Source: Candidatus Woesearchaeota archaeon (GTDB taxonomy: Archaea; Nanobdellota; Nanobdellia; Woesearchaeales; UBA11576). From it: a DNA stretch of 35,326 nt. A program made the translations under genes and the position numbers. Shown here in pieces: positions 21,830 to 30,725 of the stretch. The notes under the pieces are model-generated. The model saw only the letters and a program-made list of their open reading frames with translations. It was not told where the DNA came from and did not search any database. Location of the stretch: the NCBI GenBank assembly GCA_003695435.1, contig RFJL01000051.1, positions 1-35,326 on the forward strand, read 5' to 3'. The stretch's first letter is position 1. The number at the start of each line of letters is the position of its first letter.

Positions 21830-22813
21830 ATGCCAAAAGCACATAAACCACGTTCAGGAAGTATGCAATTCTGGCCAAGAGTCAGAGCTAAAAGACCCTA
21901 TGCTCGTGTACGCACGTTTGTAAAAGCATCAGAGGCGAAACTTCTTGGTTTTCCTGGATACAAGGCGGGAATGACCCATTGCATAATCACGGAAAATCGA
22001 AAACACTCACCTAACAAAGGATCTGATGTTGCAGTTCCAGCAACCATTATTGAATGCCCTCCTGTCCGTATTGCAGGCGTGAGAACCTACAAACGAGCAT
22101 ATCTAGGACTTCGCGCAAAAGATACTGTAATGGCAAAACAAAGCAAAGAAATCACAAGAAAACTTCCCGTTCAGAAAAAAGAACACGCCCTTGATAAGAT
22201 CAACCTCGAAGAAATCGAGGAAATTCGCGCAATCGTTGAGACTCAGCCAAAACTCACAGGAATTGGAAAGAAAAAACCTGAAGTCTTTGAAATGGCTGTT
22301 GGTGGCTCCAAAGAAGATCAATTTAACTTTCTCAAAGAACACTTCGGAAAAGAAGTGTCTGTAGCAGATGTTCTTGGAGAAGGCCAACAAGTTGATGTGT
22401 TCGCAATCACCAAAGGAAAGGGATACCAAGGCCCTGTCAAGCGATTCGGAATCGGATTACGCGCAAAAAAATCAGAGAAAACTAAACGTGGTCCAGGATC
22501 TCTTGGAGGATGGAAAGGTCACGCTCACTTTATGTATAGAATCGCTCACGCAGGTCAGATGGGATACCACCAACGTGTTGATTACAATAAACAAATCCTC
22601 AAAATCTCTTCGGATCCTCAAGAAGTAAATCCCAAAGGAGGTCTTGTTAATTTCGGTCTTGTCAAGAACACCTATGTTCTTGTAAGAGGTTCCGTTCCCG
22701 GACCAAAAAAAAGGCTCTTACGACTTGAGCCTGCTCGAAGACCTAATCCTAAAATAGAGGATCAAACCCCCACAATCCAAAGCATTAGTACACGCTCACA
22801 ACAAAGAAGATAA
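21830..22813 (+). CDS. rpl3: Ribosomal protein uL3
   Basis: 327 aa, normal archaeal length. The N-terminal MPKAHKPRSGSMQFWPRVRAK opening and LGFPGYKAGMTH belong to archaeal/eukaryotic L3; the central loop that reaches the peptidyl transferase centre is seen in VKRFGIGLRAKKSEKTKRGPG and GQMGYHQRVDYNKQIL. uL3 nucleates early 50S assembly. It is the first gene of a 24-gene cluster ending with uL15 and follows a long structured leader, so it is the natural place for operon feedback control. uL4 starts 8 nt later. Confidence 0.97.
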   Translation: MPKAHKPRSGSMQFWPRVRAKRPYARVRTFVKASEAKLLGFPGYKAGMTHCIITENRKHSPNKGSDVAVPATIIECPPVRIAGVRTYKRAYLGLRAKDTVMAKQSKEITRKLPVQKKEHALDKINLEEIEEIRAIVETQPKLTGIGKKKPEVFEMAVGGSKEDQFNFLKEHFGKEVSVADVLGEGQQVDVFAITKGKGYQGPVKRFGIGLRAKKSEKTKRGPGSLGGWKGHAHFMYRIAHAGQMGYHQRVDYNKQILKISSDPQEVNPKGGLVNFGLVKNTYVLVRGSVPGPKKRLLRLEPARRPNPKIEDQTPTIQSISTRSQQRR

Positions 22814-22821
22814 TCACGACA

Positions 22822-23634
22822 ATGAAAGTAAAAATACTCGGACTTGATGGAAAAGAGAAAGGCGAAAAACAGCTTCCAAACCATTTTAGTGAAGCTGTTC
22901 GTCAAGATCTCATCAAACGAGCAGTAGAAGCAATTCAAGCAAACAGAAGACAGCCCTACGGCGCGCATCCCGAAGCAGGAAAACGCCAAAAAGGAAAACT
23001 CTCTCGCAGACGTCACAATTACAAAACATCCTACGGTATCGGAATTTCAAGAGTTCCGCGTAAGATCATGTCTCATAGAGGCTCAAGATTCAACTGGGTC
23101 GGAGCAGTAGCTCCAGGAACCGTTGGAGGTAGAAGAGCACACCCACCAAAAGCACAAAAAATCTGGAGCAAGAAAATAAACCTTAAAGAAAAACGCAAAG
23201 CAATAAGATCCGCTCTTGCTGCATCATTAAACAAAAAACTTGTTGAACAAAGAGGTCATAAAGTTCCAGAAAACTTCCCCTTCATTGTCGATTCCGCTCT
23301 TGAAGAAGTTCAAAAAACAAAAGAGCTACAAGAAGTATTCAAAGCGCTTGGTCTCGACAAAGATCTACAAAGAACAAAGAAGACCAAAAACAGAGCAGGT
23401 GTAGCAGCGCTTCGAGGAAGAAAAACCCGAAGAGCAAAAGGACCTCTTGTTGTGGTTTCAAAAGAGTGTGCAGCTCTAAAAACAGCAAGAAACATCCCGG
23501 GTGTTGACGTGGTTACTATTGATAAGGTAAATTGCGAACTCCTTGCACCTGGAGCAGATGTTGGTCGCCTTACCCTGTACACTGAGGGCGCAGTAGATGC
23601 TCTTGAAAACCTCTTCGTGGAGGTCAAAAAATGA
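22822..23634 (+). CDS. rpl4: Ribosomal protein uL4
   Basis: 270 aa. The extended loop that lines the polypeptide exit tunnel is evident in GAHPEAGKRQKGKLSRRRHNYKT through FNWVGAVAPGTVGGRRAHPPKA, the standard archaeal signature. In bacteria L4 represses its own operon by binding the leader; whether archaeal uL4 does so is not established, but the structured leader two genes upstream makes it a candidate. The stop overlaps the uL23 start by ATGA. Confidence 0.97.
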   Translation: MKVKILGLDGKEKGEKQLPNHFSEAVRQDLIKRAVEAIQANRRQPYGAHPEAGKRQKGKLSRRRHNYKTSYGIGISRVPRKIMSHRGSRFNWVGAVAPGTVGGRRAHPPKAQKIWSKKINLKEKRKAIRSALAASLNKKLVEQRGHKVPENFPFIVDSALEEVQKTKELQEVFKALGLDKDLQRTKKTKNRAGVAALRGRKTRRAKGPLVVVSKECAALKTARNIPGVDVVTIDKVNCELLAPGADVGRLTLYTEGAVDALENLFVEVKK

Positions 23635-23900
23635 GTGACATAAACCCTTACGAAATCCTCAACTTTCCCAAAACCACAGAAAAAGCAATTCGCATCATGG
23701 ACTCTGAGAACAAACTCGTTTTCAGTGTTAAAAGGACGGCAAAGAAACCAGAAATTAAAAAAGCCGTTGAAACTGCGTTCAAAGTGAAAGTTGAACGCGT
23801 ACGAACGCTTATCACCCCTCAAGGAGAGAAAAAAGCGTACATCACACTAACAAAAGACACACCAGCAATGGACCTCGCGTCAGATCTGGGAATAATGTAA
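23631..23900 (+). CDS. rpl23: Ribosomal protein uL23
   Basis: 89 aa, the short archaeal form. TTEKAIRIMDSENKLVFSV, VETAFKVKVERVRTLITPQGEKKAYITL and the final DLASDLGIM match the family. It sits at the exit tunnel rim and is the docking site for SRP and other nascent-chain factors. Coupled to uL4 by a 4-base overlap; uL2 begins one base after its stop. Confidence 0.96.
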   Translation: MSDINPYEILNFPKTTEKAIRIMDSENKLVFSVKRTAKKPEIKKAVETAFKVKVERVRTLITPQGEKKAYITLTKDTPAMDLASDLGIM

Positions 23901-23901
23901 A

Positions 23902-24705
23902 ATGGGTAAAAATCTCATCCAACAAGCAAGAGGAAAAGGCTCACCACGTTACAGAGCGCCAAGTTTCAAGTACCGTGGAGAGGCAAAACATCCCTTAAGA
24001 AGTAAGGAGCTTGTTGAAGGAACCATCATTGACCTTGTTCACTGTAGAGGACACTCAGCAGTGCTTGCAGCATGCGAGTACGATAACGGAGAGTATAGAT
24101 ATGCAATTGCACCAGAGGGTGTGCGCGTTGGTGATACTGTTCAAGTTGGAAGCGGAGCCGAACTCAAAGAAGGTAACGTCCTTCCTCTAGGAGAGCTTCC
24201 AGAAGGATCTCTTGTTTGCAACATTGAAGGTGTGCCTGGAGATGGAGGAAAATTTGTACGTGCCTCAGGAACTTTTGCAAGAGTAGGATCTCAGCTCAAA
24301 GACAAAGTAGTCGTGATCCTTCCTTCAAAGAAACGTAAAATCTTCCACAAAAACTGCCGAGCAATGCTAGGAATTGTTTCAGGTGGTGGACGAACAGAAA
24401 AGCCACTACTCAAAGCAGGAAAGGCACATTTCAAAGCAAAAGCAAAGAACCAACTCTACCCTGTTGTTTCAGGTAATGCTCAAAACGCAGTTGATCACCC
24501 ATTTGGAAACAAACGCTCATCACGTAAATCAAAAGCAACACCAACATCAAGAAACGCACCTCCGGGTCGTAAGGTTGGTATGATCGCAGCACGCATCACA
24601 GGTCAAAAAACAGGACGATCCTCAGGACGAAGACCGCCCAAAGGAAGTCGCGGAAAGAAAAAGCCTGAAAATAAGAAAGGAAAATCAGCGTTAGGTAAGA
24701 AGTAA
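23902..24705 (+). CDS. rpl2: Ribosomal protein uL2
   Basis: 267 aa; archaeal uL2 is usually about 240, so the Gly/Lys-rich C-terminal end is slightly long. The N-terminal RGKGSPRYRAPSF and the functionally key VDHPFGNKRSSRKSKATPTSR (conserved His near the peptidyl transferase centre) are present. In most uL2 proteins the latter reads HPFGGG; here it is HPFGNK. uL2 is essential for subunit joining and peptidyl transfer. uS19 follows after two bases. Confidence 0.96.
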   Translation: MGKNLIQQARGKGSPRYRAPSFKYRGEAKHPLRSKELVEGTIIDLVHCRGHSAVLAACEYDNGEYRYAIAPEGVRVGDTVQVGSGAELKEGNVLPLGELPEGSLVCNIEGVPGDGGKFVRASGTFARVGSQLKDKVVVILPSKKRKIFHKNCRAMLGIVSGGGRTEKPLLKAGKAHFKAKAKNQLYPVVSGNAQNAVDHPFGNKRSSRKSKATPTSRNAPPGRKVGMIAARITGQKTGRSSGRRPPKGSRGKKKPENKKGKSALGKK

Positions 24706-24707
24706 AG

Positions 24708-25073
24708 ATGGCAAAAAAAGAATTCACCTACAGAGGAATGACACTTGAACAACTCAAAGAACTTCCATTAACAGAGCTTGCAAAGCACCTCGACGCTGCT
24801 GCAAGAAGAAAAATTAAAAGAGGATTCACAGAGCAAGAAGTTACTCTGCTAAAAAACCTTGAATCAAGCTCCAAAAAAGTCAAAACTCACCAAAGACAGA
24901 TGATCATCCTGCCTTCAATGGTAGGAAAAGTAATCGGTGTGTACACAGGAAAAGAGTTCAAAGATGTTGAAATCCAACCCGAAATGATTGGAAAAAGACT
25001 CGGGGAATTCGCACTTACTAGAAAAAAACCAACCCATGTGAAAACAGGGGTACAAACAAAACCTAAGAAATAA
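24708..25073 (+). CDS. rps19: Ribosomal protein uS19
   Basis: 121 aa. It has the archaeal N-terminal extension (FTYRGMTLEQLKELPLTELAKHL) and the core HQRQMIILPSMVGKVIGVYTGKEFKDVEIQPEMIG, contacting the 30S head and the A-site finger. It ends LGEFALTRKKPTHVKTGV, as expected. The stop shares one base with the uL22 start (TAATG). Confidence 0.96.
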   Translation: MAKKEFTYRGMTLEQLKELPLTELAKHLDAAARRKIKRGFTEQEVTLLKNLESSSKKVKTHQRQMIILPSMVGKVIGVYTGKEFKDVEIQPEMIGKRLGEFALTRKKPTHVKTGVQTKPKK

Positions 25074-25510
25074 TGGCAGGATACAGCTTTAGCGGATACG
25101 AGAAAGAAAAGCACGCACGTGCAAGTGCAAGAGACGTTTCAATCTCAACAAAAGATGCGATTGAAATCGCAGCTTTCCTAAGAAAGAAACCTCTTGCAAA
25201 GGCAAAAACAACACTTGAACGTGTACTCGCATTCGAACAAGCAATTCCTTACAAGAGATTCACTAATGGAATCGGCCACAGAAAGGGCCAAATCGGAGCT
25301 GGAAGATACCCTCAAAAAGCGGCAAAAGCATTCCTCGAAGTGCTCAAATCAGTAGAGTCCAACGCACAAGACAAAGGACTCGACACGCAAAAACTCAACA
25401 TCATACACATTAACGCACATCAAGCATCAAGACCAGTACACTACGGAAGACATAGTGGACGCGAGATGAAAAGAACCCATATTGAAGTGGTGGTAGGAGA
25501 AGCACAATGA
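25073..25510 (+). CDS. rpl22: Ribosomal protein uL22
   Basis: 145 aa, typical of archaea. YSFSGYEKEKHARASARDVSIS and IGHRKGQIGAGRYPQKAAKAFLEVLKSVESNA identify it; the beta-hairpin entering the exit tunnel corresponds to ASRPVHYGRHSGREMKRTHIEVVV. The start shares a base with the uS19 stop and the end overlaps uS3 by ATGA. Confidence 0.96.
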   Translation: MAGYSFSGYEKEKHARASARDVSISTKDAIEIAAFLRKKPLAKAKTTLERVLAFEQAIPYKRFTNGIGHRKGQIGAGRYPQKAAKAFLEVLKSVESNAQDKGLDTQKLNIIHINAHQASRPVHYGRHSGREMKRTHIEVVVGEAQ

Positions 25511-26484
25511 TTGAACGACAAATAGTAGGAGCAAATGTCAAAGAATTTCGTATAAGAGAATTTATCGAATCCTCTCTACGAAATCTAGGACTATCAGATG
25601 CAAAGCTCCAAAAAACACCACTTGGCGAGAAAATCATCATTTACGCATCACGCCCCGGACTCATCGTAGGAAGAGGTGGGGAAAACATCAAAAGGTTAAC
25701 CAAAGAACTCAAAGAAAACTTCGACCTTGAAAATCCACAGATTGAAATCGCAGAGGTTGAAAATCCCGATCTCGACGCGGCAGTAGTTGCGGAAAAAATC
25801 GCAAACTCCCTTGAAAAATTCGGCTCTCAAAGGTTTAAAGGGATTGGTTATAGAGTAATGACAGATTCCATGAACGCAGGAGCTATGGGAATTGAAATCC
25901 TTATCTCAGGAAAGATTCCCTCAAGCAGGGCAAAAACCTGGAGGTTCTACATGGGATACCTCAAAAAATCAGGGGATATTGCACTTACCGGCGTTGACAC
26001 ACATTACTCCGAAGCACATCTCAAAACAGGAACAGTAGGCATTCAAGTAAGAATAATGCCTCCATCAGTAGTCCTTCCGGACAAAATTGAAATCTTTGAT
26101 GAACCACAAATAATCATTGAAGATGTTTCCGAAAAAGAATCAACAAAAAAAGCCTCTAAGAAAACAGTAAAAAAAGCTAAGAAAAAAACCGCAGAGAAAA
26201 AAGCAAAAACCAAAGAGGAATCCAAGAAAAAGGAAACCGCTAAGAACAAAAAGAGCGATGAAATCGAGGCGAAAAACACTCAGGACTCCGTAGAGTCCAA
26301 AGAAACCGTTGAAAAAGAACCATCCTCTTCAGAAGAATCACAAAAAGAATCACAAGAAACAAAAAAATCAGAAGAATCTTCCGAACAACCAGAAGGTTCC
26401 AAATCATCCGAATCATCTGAATCATCCGATTCAAAAGAGAGCAATGACTCTCAAGAGCAACAAGAGGCAAATGCTGAACAATGA
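25507..26484 (+). CDS. rps3: Ribosomal protein uS3 with long charged tail
   Basis: 325 aa. The normal uS3 fold ends near residue 207: a KH domain with IVGRGGENI (53-61), then the C-terminal domain with TDSMNAGAMGIEILISGKIPSSRAK, which lines the mRNA entry channel. A tail of about 118 residues follows, first Lys/Glu/Ala-rich and then Ser/Glu-rich, ending in SSESSESSDS-like repeats encoded by a 9-bp imperfect repeat (about 26403-26431). The tail is probably disordered. Overlaps of four bases join it to uL22 and uL29. Confidence 0.96.
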   Translation: MIERQIVGANVKEFRIREFIESSLRNLGLSDAKLQKTPLGEKIIIYASRPGLIVGRGGENIKRLTKELKENFDLENPQIEIAEVENPDLDAAVVAEKIANSLEKFGSQRFKGIGYRVMTDSMNAGAMGIEILISGKIPSSRAKTWRFYMGYLKKSGDIALTGVDTHYSEAHLKTGTVGIQVRIMPPSVVLPDKIEIFDEPQIIIEDVSEKESTKKASKKTVKKAKKKTAEKKAKTKEESKKKETAKNKKSDEIEAKNTQDSVESKETVEKEPSSSEESQKESQETKKSEESSEQPEGSKSSESSESSDSKESNDSQEQQEANAEQ

Positions 26485-26672
26485 ACGCAAAAGAACTTGC
26501 ACAACTCAAAAACGAAGAGCTTGAAAGCAAACTCAAAGAACTTCGAGCAGAGCTTATGAAAACGCAGACTCAAATAGCGACAGGTTCAGCACCAAAAAGC
26601 CCTGGGCAAGTAAAACACATAAAGAAAACCATTGCCCGAATCCTCACACAACTCAAAAAGAATAATCAATGA
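26481..26672 (+). CDS. rpl29: Ribosomal protein uL29
   Basis: 63 aa, two-helix protein: LAQLKNEELESKLKELRAELMKTQ then GQVKHIKKTIARILTQLKK, matching uL29. It borders the tunnel exit next to uL23. ATGA overlaps join it to uS3 and to the aIF1 gene. Confidence 0.95.
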   Translation: MNAKELAQLKNEELESKLKELRAELMKTQTQIATGSAPKSPGQVKHIKKTIARILTQLKKNNQ

Positions 26673-26977
26673 CTGAAATCGATCCTTTAACAGGCCTTCC
26701 AAAAGAGCTTGGTGCATGGGAAGACATCACCAAGGAGAGCCAAACGATCGAGGTGTACATTGAGCGCCGAAAATTCGGCAAGAAATACACCATCATCAGC
26801 GGGATTGATGCAAAAGACATCAATCTCGATGACATCGCAAAAAAGCTCAAAAACAAGCTTGCATGCGGTGGCTCAGCAAAAAACGGTATGATCGAACTCC
26901 AAGGAGATCACAAGGCGAAGATGCGTAAAGCCCTCGAATCTTTGGGTTTCGCACCTGAATCGATAGTGATCAAATGA
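26669..26977 (+). CDS. Translation initiation factor aIF1 (SUI1)
   Basis: 102 aa. TIEVYIERRKFGKKYTIISGID, then LKNKLACGGSAKNGMIELQGDH and the closing LESLGFAPESIVIK, are the classic eIF1/SUI1 features. aIF1 binds the 30S P site and enforces start-codon selection, which matters here because many messages seem leaderless. Its place between uL29 and Rpp29 is the usual archaeal one. ATGA overlaps on both sides. Confidence 0.96.
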   Translation: MTEIDPLTGLPKELGAWEDITKESQTIEVYIERRKFGKKYTIISGIDAKDINLDDIAKKLKNKLACGGSAKNGMIELQGDHKAKMRKALESLGFAPESIVIK

Positions 26978-27219
26978 TCTTGCGCGAGGAACTCATTGGG
27001 AGATCCGTGCAAGCAGTCGACAAGTACACCAACCAAACAATAACAGGTGTCATCGTCGATGAGACATACCACACGTTTATCATAAATGATAAGCGTGTCG
27101 TCAAAAAAGACGTCATACTCAAACTGAACCAACACGTGATTGACGGGTCGTTACTTGAAAAACGACCTCATGATCGTATAAAAGCAAAGTTCAGAATAAA
27201 AAAGGAAACAAAACTATGA
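26974..27219 (+). CDS. rnp1: RNase P protein subunit Rpp29 (Pop4)
   Basis: 81 aa. LIGRSVQAVDKYTNQTITGVIVDETYHTFII, then DKRVVKKDVILKL and GSLLEKRPHDRIK, match archaeal Rpp29/Pop4, an Sm-like barrel that pairs with Rpp21 on the RNase P RNA specificity domain. It is short relative to many archaeal homologues but the barrel is complete. Its position between aIF1 and uS17 is canonical, and its presence implies that this organism keeps RNase P, unlike N. equitans, which has none. Confidence 0.95.
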   Translation: MILREELIGRSVQAVDKYTNQTITGVIVDETYHTFIINDKRVVKKDVILKLNQHVIDGSLLEKRPHDRIKAKFRIKKETKL

Positions 27220-27569
27220 ACACAGCAACACGAGGAAAAACCTTCGAAGGAACAGTTGTATCTGCAAAGATGCAAAAAACAGTCATCGTAGAATGGGAAG
27301 GACGACGCTACATTCCCAAGTACGAGAGATATGAGAAAACAAGAACCCGTGTTAGTGCTCACAACCCTGAAAACATAAACGCACAAGAAGGGGATCGTGT
27401 TCAAATAAAAGAAACTCGCCCCCTCTCAAAAACAAAACATTTCATCATCACAAAAGTGCTTGGAAAAGAGGATGACTACATCCTTGAAAAAGAACTCGGT
27501 GAAGAAGGAAAGCACAAAAAGACAAAAAAACAACAAAAAAATCTAGAAAAAACTGAGGAAGAACAATGA
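27216..27569 (+). CDS. rps17: Ribosomal protein uS17
   Basis: 117 aa. GTVVSAKMQKTVIVEWEGRRYIPKYERYEK, AHNPENINAQEGDRVQIKETRPLSKTKHFIIT form the whole OB-fold of uS17, a primary 16S rRNA binder. The last 25 residues or so (KELGEEGKHKKTKKQQKN) are an extra Lys/Glu-rich tail. Overlaps Rpp29 and uL14 by ATGA. Confidence 0.96.
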   Translation: MNTATRGKTFEGTVVSAKMQKTVIVEWEGRRYIPKYERYEKTRTRVSAHNPENINAQEGDRVQIKETRPLSKTKHFIITKVLGKEDDYILEKELGEEGKHKKTKKQQKNLEKTEEEQ

Positions 27570-27967
27570 AAGCGCACAAAGGAAAAGTCACAAAGGCAAT
27601 CCTCTTAGGAGCAAAACTCCCTTGCTGTGACAACTCAGGTGCTAAAATTATCAAAGTAGTTTCAGTAAAAGGAGCAAAAACAAGTAAAGGAAGACCTGCA
27701 TCCGCAGGAGTCGGAAGCCTCATACTCGCATCAGTTAAAAAAGGAAAACCAGACATTCGAAAACAAGTTGTTCCAGCAGTCATTGTCAGGCAAAGAAAAG
27801 AGTTTCGAAGACCTGATGGAACACGTATAAAATTTGAAGACAACGCAGCAGTTGTGCTCAAAGATGACAAAGGAAATCCAAAAGGAACGATCTTTAAAGG
27901 TCCTGTGGCAAAAGAAGCAGCAGAACGCTTCCCAGGAATAGCAAAGGTCGCAAGTATTATCGTATAA
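27566..27967 (+). CDS. rpl14: Ribosomal protein uL14
   Basis: 133 aa, normal archaeal length. [49 protein letters not shown] and [18 protein letters not shown] are the family signature. It lies at the subunit interface and is the docking site of aIF6. Coupled to uS17 by a 4-base overlap; uL24 starts one base after its stop. Confidence 0.97.
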   Translation: MKAHKGKVTKAILLGAKLPCCDNSGAKIIKVVSVKGAKTSKGRPASAGVGSLILASVKKGKPDIRKQVVPAVIVRQRKEFRRPDGTRIKFEDNAAVVLKDDKGNPKGTIFKGPVAKEAAERFPGIAKVASIIV

Positions 27968-27968
27968 A

Positions 27969-28337
27969 ATGAAAAAACTCTTTTCAACTAAATGGAAGTC
28001 AAGTAAGCAACCTCGAAAACAGCGCAAGTTTAGAGCTAGAGCTCCCTTGCACATAAAACAAAAATTCATGGGTGCTCATCTAAGTAAAGAACTTCGCGAA
28101 AAACACAATACAAGATCTCTTCCCGTACGATCAGGAGATAAGGTAAAAGTCATGATTGGTCAGTTCAAAGGAAAAGAAGGGAAAGTTGATAGAGTGTCAC
28201 GCATTAAAGGGAAGATTTACGTTACAGGATGTGAGTTAGTCAAGCGCGATGGTTCCACAGTACCCTATCCTATTCACCCATCCAACGTCATGATCACAGA
28301 ACTTGCAGAAGATAAGAAGAGGATTAAAGGAGAATAA
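27969..28337 (+). CDS. rpl24: Ribosomal protein uL24
   Basis: 122 aa. The archaeal N-terminal segment ([20 protein letters not shown]) precedes a KOW motif, [21 protein letters not shown] (residues about 52-72), then [23 protein letters not shown]. uL24 starts 50S assembly at the 5' end of 23S rRNA. eS4 begins two bases after its stop, preceded by GGAG. Confidence 0.96.
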   Translation: MKKLFSTKWKSSKQPRKQRKFRARAPLHIKQKFMGAHLSKELREKHNTRSLPVRSGDKVKVMIGQFKGKEGKVDRVSRIKGKIYVTGCELVKRDGSTVPYPIHPSNVMITELAEDKKRIKGE

Positions 28338-28339
28338 CC

Positions 28340-29029
28340 ATGGTCAAAAATCATCTTAAACGAATAGCAACGCCAAGGACGTGGCACGTCGCTCGTAAGC
28401 AGTCTAAGTTCATCACGAGACCAAATCCAGGAGCACATCCATTTGAGCAATCAATGGCACTCTCAACGTTCTTGCGCGAAGTACTCAAAGTTGCAAAGAC
28501 CGCAAGAGAAGTACGATTCATCCTTCATAATTCACAAGTACTCGTTGATGGAAAGAGAAGACGAGATGAAAAATTCAACATAGGACTTATGGATACTATT
28601 TCCTTTCCAGAATCAAAACAACAATTCAGAGTAACTCTTGATGCTAAGGGAAGACTCAGCGCAGTTGAAATTGATGAAAAAGAAGCAAATAAGAAAATCT
28701 CCCAGGTAAAAAGTATCAAGACTGTAAAAGGCAAAAAAACTCAATTGGGCCTTGCAGATGGAAGATGCATCTTTATTGATAAGAACGATTACGCTCGAGG
28801 AGATGTAGTTTTGATTGAACTTCCATCACAAAAAATACTCAAACATTTCAAATGCGAAAAGAAAAAACCAATCCTCCTTGTAGGTGGGAAGCATGCAGGA
28901 AAAAAGGCAGTAATTGACCATCTTGAAGATGATATGATCGTCTTCGAAACGGAAAACAAGGAAAAATTCGAAACAAAAAAAGAATACGCATTTATCACAG
29001 GAGATAAGGAGCCAGAAGTAACACTATGA
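28340..29029 (+). CDS. rps4e: Ribosomal protein eS4
   Basis: 229 aa, normal for archaea. It opens with HLKRIATPRTWHVARK, contains an S4 RNA-binding segment (LREVLKVAKTAREVRFIL through VLVDGK), and has a KOW-type C-terminal barrel with GGKHAGKKAVIDHLEDD. Absent from bacteria, it confirms an archaeal operon. The stop overlaps the uL5 start by four bases. Confidence 0.96.
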   Translation: MVKNHLKRIATPRTWHVARKQSKFITRPNPGAHPFEQSMALSTFLREVLKVAKTAREVRFILHNSQVLVDGKRRRDEKFNIGLMDTISFPESKQQFRVTLDAKGRLSAVEIDEKEANKKISQVKSIKTVKGKKTQLGLADGRCIFIDKNDYARGDVVLIELPSQKILKHFKCEKKKPILLVGGKHAGKKAVIDHLEDDMIVFETENKEKFETKKEYAFITGDKEPEVTL

Positions 29030-29544
29030 ATCCCATGCAGAACATTCGGATAGAGAAAGTAACGCTCAATGTGGGTGCGGGAAAATCAACAGACGTACTT
29101 GACAAAGGTGTAAAACTCCTCACAAATATTACTGGACGAACGCCTGTTCGCACAATTACTCAAAAAAGAATTGCGCAGTGGGGAATAAGACCTGGTCTTT
29201 CAGTTGGTGCGAAGGTAACGCTTAGAGGGGATCAAGCAACTCAGATCCTCAAAAGGCTCTTACAGGCAAAAGATAACCAACTCTCACCAAAACAATGTGA
29301 TGATCACGGAAATGTTTCCTTTGGAATTCCAGAGTACATAGACATTCCAGATACAAAATACGACCCAGAAATAGGTATTATGGGTTTTGAAGTTGCAGTA
29401 ACGCTTTCAAGACCTGGCTTTCGGGTGAAAAAAAGAAGGTTAAAACGCTCAAAAATCGGGAAAAATCATCAAATACGACAAGAAGAAACCATTGCTTTTT
29501 TAAAAGAGCAGTTTCAGGTCAGCTTCGACGAGGACGAATCATGA
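29026..29544 (+). CDS. rpl5: Ribosomal protein uL5
   Basis: 172 aa. MQNIRIEKVTLNVGAGKSTDVLDKGVKLL, then TGRTPVRTITQKRIAQWGIRPGLSVGAKVTLRG are archaeal uL5 signatures; the fold binds 5S rRNA in the central protuberance and contacts the P-site tRNA. The start could be ATG 29026 (overlap with eS4) or the ATG three codons later; the overlap is preferred. Confidence 0.96.
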   Translation: MNPMQNIRIEKVTLNVGAGKSTDVLDKGVKLLTNITGRTPVRTITQKRIAQWGIRPGLSVGAKVTLRGDQATQILKRLLQAKDNQLSPKQCDDHGNVSFGIPEYIDIPDTKYDPEIGIMGFEVAVTLSRPGFRVKKRRLKRSKIGKNHQIRQEETIAFLKEQFQVSFDEDES

Positions 29545-29771
29545 CAACATCCGATTATAGAAAAATGCTCAAACAGCTCGAATCCAAGCCGGGCAAGTAT
29601 ATAAAATTCAAAAAACTCAACGCTCCCAAGGAGCGCAGCTGCGGAAAAGCAACGATTAGTTGCAAGCGCTGTGGATCACACAGAGGAATGATCTCAAAAT
29701 ATCACCTGTACTTGTGCAGGAGATGTTTTAGAGAAATCGCAACCCGAATAGGGTTTAAAAAATTCAACTGA
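29541..29771 (+). CDS. rps14: Ribosomal protein uS14, zinc-binding, N-terminally extended
   Basis: 76 aa, around 20 longer at the N-terminus than the usual archaeal protein of about 50-55. The zinc ribbon is intact: C41-x2-C44 in CKRCGSHRG and C59-x2-C62 in LCRRCFREIA, and the C-terminus GFKKFN is standard. uS14 lies in the 30S head. The extension (DYRKMLKQLESKPGKYIKF) is basic. The start overlaps uL5 by ATGA, which supports the long form. Confidence 0.94.
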   Translation: MTTSDYRKMLKQLESKPGKYIKFKKLNAPKERSCGKATISCKRCGSHRGMISKYHLYLCRRCFREIATRIGFKKFN

Positions 29772-29773
29772 AA

Positions 29774-30166
29774 ATGGCTCTTAACGATACTCTTGCAGCA
29801 GCACTTTCAAAAATTAACAACGCAGCAAAGTCGCAAAAAACACAAGTAGAAATTAGACCTTGTTCAAAGATCATCAAACAAGTTCTTGCAATCATGCAAG
29901 ACAATCACTACGTAGGTGCGCATACTATTCGCGAAGACGCGAAAGGAGATACGCTCGTACTCAACCTTATCGACCAGCTAAACAAATGCGGAGCAATAAA
30001 ACCGCGCCACGCAGTCGCAATTGATGAGTACGAAAAATGGGAAAAAAGATTCCTTCCTGCAAAAGGATTTGGAATCTTACTTGTCTCAACTAATAAAGGT
30101 ATTATGACCCACACCCAGGCAAAAGAACAAAGACTCGGAGGAAGACTCCTCGCATACTGCTACTAA
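29774..30166 (+). CDS. rps8: Ribosomal protein uS8
   Basis: 130 aa, exactly the usual archaeal length. NDTLAAALSKINNAAKSQKTQVEIRPCSKIIKQVLAIMQ and the C-terminal GFGILLVSTNKGIMTHTQAKEQRLGGRLLAYCY identify it. It binds helix 21 of 16S rRNA. In bacteria S8 represses its operon; no equivalent site is evident here. Start is two bases after uS14. Confidence 0.97.
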   Translation: MALNDTLAAALSKINNAAKSQKTQVEIRPCSKIIKQVLAIMQDNHYVGAHTIREDAKGDTLVLNLIDQLNKCGAIKPRHAVAIDEYEKWEKRFLPAKGFGILLVSTNKGIMTHTQAKEQRLGGRLLAYCY

Positions 30167-30176
30167 TCACAAAACC

Positions 30177-30725
30177 ATGGCAAACATCAAAGAACAAAAA
30201 ATAACACTTCCCGAAGGAGTCAGTGCTAGTTTCGAAAATGATATCCTCACTGTTAAAGGACCCGAAGGGGAAGTAAGTCGTTTGTTCAAAGTACCTCTCC
30301 TTGTTTTAAACATAGAAGGAAACACCATTTCACTTACAACCAAAAGAGATGGAAAACGTTCAAAAACACTCCTTAACACCTGGAATGCTCATATTAAGAA
30401 TATGGTTCGAGGAGTAACACAAGGTCACGAGTATGAATTAAAAATCTGCTCAGGCCATTTCCCCATGTCAGTTTCCCTTAAGGGAAATCAACTCGAGGTA
30501 AAAAATTTCCTTGGGGAAAAAGTTCCCCGCGTCCTAACATTAAAAGAAGGAGCTCAAGTTAAGGTCGATGGAGATAAAATTTACGTGAAAAGTGTGGATA
30601 TTGAAAGAGCAGGTCAAGTCGCAGCGGACATTGAAAAACTCACACGCATCACTAACAGAGATATTCGTATTTTCCAAGATGGAATATACATCATCAAAAA
30701 ATCAGGAAGAGAACCATTCGTATGA
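30177..30725 (+). CDS. rpl6: Ribosomal protein uL6
   Basis: 182 aa. Duplicate L6 fold: ITLPEGVSASFENDILTVKGPEGEVSR, LLNTWNAHIKNMVRGVTQGHEYELKI, then FPMSVSLKGNQLEVKNFLGEKVPR. The last segment (TRITNRDIRIFQDGIYIIKKSGR) is typical of archaea. Located near the factor-binding site. The end overlaps eL32 by ATGA. Confidence 0.96.
   Translation: MANIKEQKITLPEGVSASFENDILTVKGPEGEVSRLFKVPLLVLNIEGNTISLTTKRDGKRSKTLLNTWNAHIKNMVRGVTQGHEYELKICSGHFPMSVSLKGNQLEVKNFLGEKVPRVLTLKEGAQVKVDGDKIYVKSVDIERAGQVAADIEKLTRITNRDIRIFQDGIYIIKKSGREPFV

Noticed and set aside
23310-23822. 170 aa minus-strand frame across uL4 and uL23
   Set aside because: Spans two genuine overlapping genes on the other strand and has no domain or ribosome binding site.
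27448-27987. 179 aa minus-strand frame opposite uL14
   Set aside because: Shadow of uL14 and the end of uS17; composition and absence of any recognisable feature fit an antisense frame.
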